16,869 nucleotides of DNA from Halobacteriales archaeon QS_9_68_42. Lineage in GTDB: Archaea; Halobacteriota; Halobacteria; Halobacteriales; Haloarculaceae. The stretch is from assembly GCA_003022905.1 (NCBI GenBank), contig PXSE01000038.1, positions 1 to 16,869 of the forward strand. Direction: 5' to 3'. The first letter of the stretch is position 1; the number at the start of each line of letters is the position of its first letter. Of this stretch, positions 13,240-16,869 are shown one piece after another. The notes under the pieces were generated by a model that made no database searches, was not told where the DNA came from, and was given only the letters and a program-made list of their open reading frames with translations. A program made the position numbers and the translations under genes.

Positions 13240-13524
13240 ATGGCCCAAGAGACAGTCACGCTCTACATCGAAGGCGAGGAGGACGCCGACGAGGTCACGC
13301 TGCCGGTCGAGATGCTGGACCTGATGCGCGAAAACGAGGAGTCCGACGCCGAGATCGTCGGGGACCTGGCGCTTTTCTCCTGTGCACAGCGCATCCACGC
13401 GGCGGTCCACCACGCTGAGGGCGGCGACACCGACCGGTACCGCGACATCGAGGAGGCGACCATGGCGCTGTTCGAGGAGCGGTTCGGCGCCACCTACGGC
13501 GAGTTGACCGGCCACGATCACTGA
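13240..13524 (+). CDS. Small acidic conserved haloarchaeal hypothetical protein
   Basis: The 94-residue protein starts MAQETVTLYIEGEEDADEVT and is very acidic. A short N-terminal beta region (ETVTLYIEG, DEVTLPVEML) is followed by a mostly helical part with a single cysteine (FSCAQRIHAAVHHAEGGDT) and a C-terminal EEATMALFEERFGATYGELT ending GHDH. I recognise it only as the sort of small protein conserved in haloarchaea and cannot name a function. Several histidines (HAAVHH and GHDH) could bind metal, but that is speculative. The start has CTTGATGC about 25 bases upstream as a weak promoter. It follows the inverted-repeat element and converges with arfC. Confidence 0.8.
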   Translation: MAQETVTLYIEGEEDADEVTLPVEMLDLMRENEESDAEIVGDLALFSCAQRIHAAVHHAEGGDTDRYRDIEEATMALFEERFGATYGELTGHDH

Positions 13525-13532
13525 CGCCGCGC

Positions 13533-13628
13533 GTTCTCACAGTGACTACTGTACGTCATTTCGGTACCGACCATACGACGGCGTGCGGTCGTACCGGTAC
13601 ACAGGTACAGTGACCACTGTCAGAGAAC
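13533..13628. terminator. Large palindromic block between convergent genes, bidirectional terminator or repeat element
   Basis: The 95-base gap between two convergent genes is almost entirely dyad-symmetric. The outer arms are GTTCTC (13533-13538) with GAGAAC (13623-13628) and ACAGTGACTACTGTAC (13539-13554) with GTACAGTGACCACTGT (13605-13620), 13 of 16 positions pairing in the latter. Inside are two perfect 10-base palindromes, TCGGTACCGA (13561-13570) and GTACCGGTAC (13591-13600), placed symmetrically, and GACC/GGTC around the centre. The right outer arm includes the arfC stop codon. Each ACAGTGACYACTGT is itself a dyad, so these could also be paired protein-binding sites. Confidence 0.5.
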
Positions 13629-14267
13629 CGACCACCGCAGGAGAACGCCGCCGTCCAGCCGTTCGACGCCCGCCAGTTCCAGTGCCGGGAAGTTGGCGAC
13701 GAACCCCTCGCCGTCGGCCAGCGTCGGCGCCTCCCGGCCGCCGATTACCATCCCGCCGACGAAGACGGACAGTTCGTCGACCAGCCCCGCCTCGAACAGC
13801 GAGAAGATGAGTTCGCCGCCGCCCTCAATCAGCAGGCGGTCGACGCCCTCGCCGGCGAGCGCCGCCAGTGCCGCCGGCAGGTCGACACGCTCCTCGCCGG
13901 TGACGAGGACGGTTGCTCCCGACCGCTCCAGCGCCCGGCGGTGCTCGTCGGACGCGGACTCGCTGGTCAGCACGTACGTCTCGGAGTCGCCGTCCAGAAT
14001 GGCGGCGTCCGCCGGCGTCCGGCAGCGGGAGTCGACGACGACCCGGCCTGGCGGCGGCGCGTCCGGGCCGCGGTGGGCCTCGTCGTGGCGGACCAGCGAG
14101 GGGTCGTCCGCCAGCACGGTGCCGACGCCGACGGCGACGGCGTCGACCTCGGCGCGGAGGCGGTCGACCCGGGCGAAATCCTCCTCGCCGCTGATAGCTA
14201 TCTGCTCGCGGCGCCGCGAGGAGAGTTTGCCGTCGGCGCTCGTCGCGGCGTTGACCACCACGTGCAT
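13620..14267 (-). CDS. arfC: 2,5-diamino-6-(ribosylamino)-4(3H)-pyrimidinone 5'-phosphate reductase (riboflavin synthesis)
   Basis: The 215-residue protein is the archaeal RibD C-terminal-type reductase. It uses NAD(P)H to reduce the ribosyl group of the diaminopyrimidine phosphate intermediate to the ribityl form, before deamination, in flavin biosynthesis. Visible family motifs are NAATSADGKLS at the N-terminus (residues 6-16), GVGTVLADDPSL (about 47-58), RVVVDSRCRTP, and the C-terminal cofactor-site loop LLIEGGGELIFSLFEAGLVDEL. The length matches the stand-alone archaeal enzyme, which lacks the deaminase domain of bacterial RibD. The start at 14267 places family residue HVVVNAATS right at the N-terminus. 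It lies 39 bases after the copA stop on the same strand, with a weak CTTTTGC box at about 14290-14296, so it may be co-transcribed or separately started. Confidence 0.92.
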   Translation of the reverse strand: MHVVVNAATSADGKLSSRRREQIAISGEEDFARVDRLRAEVDAVAVGVGTVLADDPSLVRHDEAHRGPDAPPPGRVVVDSRCRTPADAAILDGDSETYVLTSESASDEHRRALERSGATVLVTGEERVDLPAALAALAGEGVDRLLIEGGGELIFSLFEAGLVDELSVFVGGMVIGGREAPTLADGEGFVANFPALELAGVERLDGGVLLRWSVL

Positions 14268-14306
14268 GTCGGGAATCGGGCCGCCGACGGCAAAAGCGGT
14301 CCGGGC

Positions 14307-16869
14307 CTACCGGAGCGCCGCCAGCGGCCGCAGGGGCAAGGGGACGTAGTCGCGGGTGGGCTCGTAGCGGGCGAACAGCAGGCTGTTGGACATCACCGAC
14401 ACGCTGGAGGCGGACATGGCGGCGCCGGCCAGCGCCGGATTCAGCAGGCCCAGCGAGGCCACCGGGATGAGCGCCGCGTTGTAGGCGAACGCCCAGAAGA
14501 GGTTCTGCCGGACCTTCCCAATGGTGGCCTCGGAGACGCGGATGGCCTTCAGCACGTCGGCGGGGTCCGACCGCATCAGCGTCACGTCGGCGGACTCGAT
14601 GGCGACATCGGTGCCGGAGCCGATGGCGACGCCGACGTGTGCCGCCGTCAGCGCCGGCGCGTCGTTGACGCCGTCGCCGACCATCATCGCCTGCGTGCCG
14701 TCGGCCTGCACCTCGTCGACCACGTCGGCCTTCCCGTCGGGCAGGACGCCGGCCCGGACGTTCTCGGCGGGGATGCCGACCTCCTCGGCGACGGCCCGGG
14801 CGGTCCGCTCGTTGTCGCCGGTGAGCATGTGGACCGCGCAACCGCGCTCCCGCAGGTCCGAGACGGTCCGGCGGGCGCTCTCGCGGACCGTGTCGGCCGT
14901 GGCGACGACGCCGACGACGGCCCCGTCGACGGCCACGAGCATCGCCGTCTTGCCCTCCGCCTCGAGCCGCTCCATCGCCGTCTCGGCGGGCACGGGGTCG
15001 ACGCCGTTCCGTTCGAGAAGCGCGCGGTTGCCGACCAGCACCTCGCCGTGTGTCGTCGTCGCCTCGACGCCCTTGCCGGGGACGTTCTCGAAGCCCTCGG
15101 CGTCCGGGACGTCGATGCCCCGCGCCTCGGCGCCGGCGACGATGGCCTCCCCGAGCGGGTGCTCGGAGCCGGCCTCCGCGACAGCGGCGGCCTCCAGCAC
15201 GAACGACTCGTCGACGGCCCGTGCGGCCACGCCGCCGTCTGCCGCGGCGTCGCCGCCGTCGGCCCGCTCGCCGACGACCTCCACGTCGGTCAGTTCCATC
15301 TCGCCTTCGGTGAGGGTGCCGGTTTTGTCAAATATGACGGCCTCGACGTCACGGACGCCCTCGAGGACGTCGCCGCCCTCGAACAGGACGCCGTTCTTCG
15401 CGGAGATCGTTGAGCCGACCATCGTCGCGGCGGGCGTTGCGAGTCCGAGCGCGCAGGGACAGGCGACCAGCACCGCCGACGCGAAAACGACGAGCGAGAA
15501 CTCGAAGGCGGGGACGCCACCGACGACAGGGCCGCCGCCGACCGGGTCCCACAGCGGCAGGGCGGTTGCGACGGCGTACAGTTGCTCGGGGAAGGCCAGC
15601 CACAGCGCCGCCCACAGGACGGCGTTGACGATGACGGCGGTGACGAAGTAGCCGGAGACGACGTCGACCAGCCGCTGGACGTCCGGCTGTCGGGACTGGG
15701 CCTCCTTGACCCGGCGGACGATGTTCTGGATGGCGGTGTCCTCGCCGACCTTCGTCGCCTCGACGACGAGAACGCCGTTCTCGTTGACCGTCGAGCCGAC
15801 CACCTCCTCGCCGGGTCCCTTCTCGACGGGAACGGACTCGCCGGTCAGCATCGACTCGTCGACGGCCGACTCGCCCTCCCGGACGATGCCGTCGGTCGGC
15901 ACTCGCTCCCCCGGTCGGATCTTCATTCGGTCGCCGACCTCAAGTTCCGAGACGGGGACGGTGACCTCCTCGCCGTCGCGGATGACCGTTGCCTCGTCGG
16001 CCTCCATCCGCAGGAGTTCTTGGAGCGCGTCGGAGGCCTTCGCCTTCGAGCGCGCCTCGAGCCAGTTGCCGAGCGTGATGAACCACAGGATGAACGCGAC
16101 GGCCTCGAAGTACAGACCGCCCGGGATGCCGGCCACGAGAACGGCCGTGCTGAATGTGTAGCCGGCGGTGGTACCGATGGCCACCAGACTGTCCATGTTC
16201 AGCGAGCGGTTCCGCCCCGCGGTGTAGGCGCCGACGAGGAACTCCCAGCCGAGCGTCGCCATCAGGACGGTGGCGATGGCGAACTCGACCCAGCCGAACG
16301 GGACGCCGAACAGCGACTCCGGGCGAGCCAGCGGCGTCACTATCGTCGCCATCAGGTAGACGAACGGCGCAGTCAGCACCGCGCCGCCGGCGACCAGGCG
16401 GCGCTGCTTCCGGAGTTCGCGGTCCGCGGGCGACTCCTCGTCGCCGTCGGCCTCGTCCTCGCGGACCGGTTCGTAGCCGACCGAGTCGATGGCCTCGCAG
16501 GCGTCCGCCACGTCGAACGACTCGGGGTTGTACTCGACGGTGGCCTCGTCGGTCGCGTAGTTGACGTCGGCGGCGACCACCCCCAGGAGGTCCAAGAGCG
16601 CCCCCTCGACGGTCTCCGAGCAGTTCGCACAGTGCATGCCGGCCACCTCGACGGTCCGGCGTTCCCGCCGTGGCTCGTAGCCAACGGACTCGACGGCGTC
16701 GTAGATTTCCAGCAGCGACGCCCGCTCGGGGTCGTACTTGACGGTCGCGTCGTCGGTCGCGTAGTTGACCGACGCGCTCTCGACGCCCTCGACGGATTCG
16801 ACGGCGTCGGCGATGGTCTCCGCACAGCTGGAACAGTGCATCCCACCGACCGCCAGTCGCTCCCGTCTG
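14307..16869 (-). CDS. copA: Copper-translocating P1B-type ATPase CopA (5' end outside window)
   Basis: At least 854 residues of a Cu(I)-exporting P-type ATPase are present; the frame is still open at the right edge (RRERLAVGG before the first visible Met), so the start lies outside. Numbering from that Met at 16841, two heavy-metal-associated domains lie at about 1-56 (MHCSSC) and 63-125 (GMHCANC), an internal duplication. Then come the membrane segments from ~150, the actuator TGES (333-336), the membrane CPC (461-463), the phosphorylated D505 in DKTGTLT, the N-domain SEHPL (559-563) and GDGVNDAP (722-729). The last helices carry YN (787-788) and MSASS (809-813), the signature of Cu(I) specificity. 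The enzyme pumps copper out of the cytoplasm at the cost of ATP. A partner metallochaperone or regulator would lie beyond the right edge. Confidence 0.96.
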   Translation of the reverse strand, partial: RRERLAVGGMHCSSCAETIADAVESVEGVESASVNYATDDATVKYDPERASLLEIYDAVESVGYEPRRERRTVEVAGMHCANCSETVEGALLDLLGVVAADVNYATDEATVEYNPESFDVADACEAIDSVGYEPVREDEADGDEESPADRELRKQRRLVAGGAVLTAPFVYLMATIVTPLARPESLFGVPFGWVEFAIATVLMATLGWEFLVGAYTAGRNRSLNMDSLVAIGTTAGYTFSTAVLVAGIPGGLYFEAVAFILWFITLGNWLEARSKAKASDALQELLRMEADEATVIRDGEEVTVPVSELEVGDRMKIRPGERVPTDGIVREGESAVDESMLTGESVPVEKGPGEEVVGSTVNENGVLVVEATKVGEDTAIQNIVRRVKEAQSRQPDVQRLVDVVSGYFVTAVIVNAVLWAALWLAFPEQLYAVATALPLWDPVGGGPVVGGVPAFEFSLVVFASAVLVACPCALGLATPAATMVGSTISAKNGVLFEGGDVLEGVRDVEAVIFDKTGTLTEGEMELTDVEVVGERADGGDAAADGGVAARAVDESFVLEAAAVAEAGSEHPLGEAIVAGAEARGIDVPDAEGFENVPGKGVEATTTHGEVLVGNRALLERNGVDPVPAETAMERLEAEGKTAMLVAVDGAVVGVVATADTVRESARRTVSDLRERGCAVHMLTGDNERTARAVAEEVGIPAENVRAGVLPDGKADVVDEVQADGTQAMMVGDGVNDAPALTAAHVGVAIGSGTDVAIESADVTLMRSDPADVLKAIRVSEATIGKVRQNLFWAFAYNAALIPVASLGLLNPALAGAAMSASSVSVMSNSLLFARYEPTRDYVPLPLRPLAALR

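Noticed and set aside
13941..15413. 490-codon plus-strand frame opposite arfC and copA
   Set aside because: It spans two well-recognised minus-strand genes and has no domain of its own.
16839..16841. copA start at the first visible Met
   Set aside because: The conserved GGMHCSSC motif needs residues before this Met and the frame stays open (RRERLAVGG) to the window edge.
1..16869. CRISPR array, transposase, integrase or defence cassette
   Set aside because: No regularly spaced repeats and no protein with such motifs were seen on either strand.

Overview
The window reads as a chromosomal segment of a halophilic archaeon (class Halobacteria). It is very GC-rich, the proteins are strongly acidic, and third codon positions are almost always G or C. 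Many genes have an AT-rich TATA-like box about 25-30 bases before the ATG and no Shine-Dalgarno site, the usual layout for leaderless haloarchaeal transcripts. Two lipoproteins carry twin-arginine signals with a lipobox, and the riboflavin enzyme is of the archaeal RibD-C type. The genus cannot be fixed from sequence alone. I found no rRNA, tRNA, CRISPR array, transposase or defence locus.

Layout, left to right. (1) The 5' half of prkA (minus, cut by the left edge) has a long AT-containing leader region. (2) A plus-strand pair follows: a DUF5820-like hypothetical protein and the eight-cysteine UPF0179 protein. (3) A minus-strand group holds an M14/AstE-type zinc deacylase-like protein, a small membrane protein, an AhpD-like peroxidase-related protein and a 41-residue membrane peptide. 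(4) A YdjM-type membrane hydrolase (plus) shares one TATA element with the membrane peptide. (5) A ~350-base gap with nested inverted repeats precedes an AMP-forming acyl-CoA ligase. (6) Two divergent Tat lipoproteins, one of unknown function and one a beta-propeller, lie next. (7) A minus-strand nucleoside block holds a phosphohexomutase-family gene, cytidine deaminase and uridine phosphorylase. (8) trxB (plus) is followed by a 109-base inverted-repeat element and a small acidic protein. (9) A ~96-base near-perfect palindromic block separates that gene from arfC (minus). (10) copA, a two-HMA Cu(I) ATPase (minus), runs off the right edge.

Functionally most of this is housekeeping and accessory metabolism: nucleoside breakdown, thiol redox, copper export, riboflavin synthesis and fatty-acid activation. 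The strongest anomaly is in the nucleoside block. The uridine phosphorylase gene has lost about 44 bases between its N-terminal nucleotide-binding part and its phosphate-binding motif, which shifts the frame, so it looks inactivated. The phosphomutase upstream also lacks the usual N-terminal FGTxGIRG signature. No clearly new multi-gene system is visible. The most unexplained DNA is non-coding: the 13533-13628 palindromic block, the 13060-13168 inverted-repeat element and the 5115-5232 nested stems.
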